From DATDRS01 sp035291605 (GTDB lineage: Bacteria > Chloroflexota > Anaerolineae > Anaerolineales > UBA6663), in the NCBI GenBank assembly GCA_035291605.1, contig DATDRS010000313.1, forward strand, positions 1 to 6,208: a DNA stretch of 6,208 bases, read 5' to 3'. Shown in pieces: positions 6,006 to 6,208 of this stretch (within the stretch, counting starts at the first letter, position 1; each line of letters opens with the position of its first letter). The notes beneath the pieces are model-generated. The model saw nothing but the letters and a program-made list of their open reading frames with translations, was not told where the DNA came from and made no database searches. Position numbers and translations under genes: made by a program.

Positions 6006-6044
6006 CGAAGACCCGAAGGGTTTTAAAAATCCTTCGGGTCTTCG
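6006..6044. repeat. Perfect 14-bp-arm palindrome between divergent promoters
   Basis: CGAAGACCCGAAGG (6006-6019) is the exact reverse complement of 6031-6044. The 11-base centre (6020-6030) contains TTTTAAAA, so the stem can continue inward through a G-T pair, and outward through TTTG/CAAA with one bulge. From memory, ACCCGAAGG...CCTTCGGGT palindromes are dispersed intergenic elements in environmental bacteria including Chloroflexota. No T run follows on either strand. Its right end overlaps the -35 box of the rightward promoter. Confidence 0.85.
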
Positions 6045-6070
6045 ACAAAACTCCTACTTTCTGGTATATT
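6042..6070 (+). promoter_or_regulatory. Sigma70-like promoter facing right
   Basis: TCGACA (6042-6047) matches the -35 consensus at five of six positions. It is 17 bases from TATATT (6065-6070), also a five-of-six -10. Transcription would begin near 6077. Optimal spacing and the terminator-containing leader downstream both support it. Confidence 0.65.
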
Positions 6071-6076
6071 GAAATC

Positions 6077-6170
6077 ACATCAACCCTCTACTTCCAACTG
6101 CATCGGGAGAACTCGGCTCCCTTTCTTCCGAGTATGGCGGAGGCGGTCACAAGGTTTGTGCCGCCTTTTT
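6077..6170 (+). ncRNA. Candidate structured leader or small RNA with pseudoknot and terminator
   Basis: The predicted transcript of about 95 nt runs from the promoter at 6042-6070 to the terminator at 6142-6170 without a convincing gene. GGGAG (6105-6109) pairs with CTCCC (6117-6121); the hairpin loop contains ACTCGG (6111-6116), an exact complement of CCGAGT (6128-6133), giving an H-type pseudoknot or two mutually exclusive hairpins. ACCCTCT (6083-6089) is also complementary to AGAGGGT (6188-6194) beyond the terminator, a possible Shine-Dalgarno for an ATG at 6206. The layout fits a transcription-attenuating leader for a gene beyond the window edge, or a free-standing small RNA. I compared it from memory with preQ1, SAM-II, SAH, fluoride, guanidine-III and T-box patterns and it matched none. 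An ATG at 6134 opens a frame to the window end but has no ribosome site and runs through the terminator. Confidence 0.5.
6142..6170 (+). terminator. Intrinsic terminator
   Basis: GGCGG (6142-6146) pairs with CCGCC (6161-6165), and CACAA (6148-6152) with TTGTG (6156-6160), around a GGT loop and one bulged T. TTTTT (6166-6170) follows directly. It is a canonical Rho-independent terminator for plus-strand transcription only. A second GGCGG at 6136-6140 offers CCGCC an alternative partner. Confidence 0.85.
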
Positions 6171-6208
6171 GCGTTGTGGAGAGGCGCAGAGGGTCGAAGT
6201 CGCAAATG

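Noticed and set aside
5935..6078. N-terminal extension of SurE to 301 residues
   Set aside because: The conserved SurE start MHILLTNDD and a GGGAG site fix the ATG at 5934. The extension would translate the promoter region and the 6006-6044 palindrome.
6134..6208. Short ORF starting at ATG 6134
   Set aside because: No Shine-Dalgarno precedes it, its first codons overlap the GGCGG repeats, and it would read straight through a canonical terminator; the encoded residues are not recognisable.

Overview
The window looks like a chromosomal segment from a GC-rich environmental bacterium, most likely a member of the Chloroflexota (Anaerolineae-like). This is inference from three things: a large secreted protein ending in a 'YLPLIRK'-type tail, a SARP/BTAD-type regulator fused to a membrane domain, and intergenic spaces packed with short palindromes. 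No rRNA, tRNA or phylogenetic marker is present to settle it.

Layout. Positions 1-2250 (+) hold the 3' part of a large exported protein whose 5' end lies outside the window. Its order is RCC1-type repeats, a carboxypeptidase-regulatory-like domain, an Asp-rich DxDGD segment, a metzincin-type zinc protease domain, an Ig-like domain and the short tail. Positions 2251-2658 are a 408-base noncoding stretch between convergent genes, with a nested inverted repeat (2471-2546), a C-rich dispersed-repeat-like segment and a doubtful 39-codon ORF. From 2659 to 5934 every gene is on the minus strand. In transcription order these are surE (5934-5173), a 53-codon remnant of a P-loop kinase-like gene (5140-4979), a BTAD-family regulator with about six transmembrane segments (4965-3454) and, after a 174-base spacer with palindromes, a Tat-type Rieske iron-sulfur protein (3279-2659). 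surE, the remnant and the regulator are close enough (32 and 13 bases apart) to share a transcript; the Rieske gene is probably expressed separately.

Positions 5935-6208 form a divergent control region. Facing left there is a surE promoter candidate whose -10 overlaps a 7-bp-arm dyad, then a perfect 14-bp-arm palindrome. Facing right there is a good sigma70-like promoter (6042-6070), about 28 bases of leader, a predicted H-type pseudoknot (6105-6133) and a canonical intrinsic terminator (6142-6170). This promoter-fold-terminator module is the best candidate here for an undescribed element: either a cis-regulatory leader for a gene just beyond the right edge or a small RNA of about 95 nt.

The genes do not form one obvious pathway. 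surE is a housekeeping nucleotidase, the regulator is a probable membrane-tethered transcription factor with unknown targets, the Rieske protein has no cytochrome b partner in view, and the metalloprotease is an accessory exported protein.
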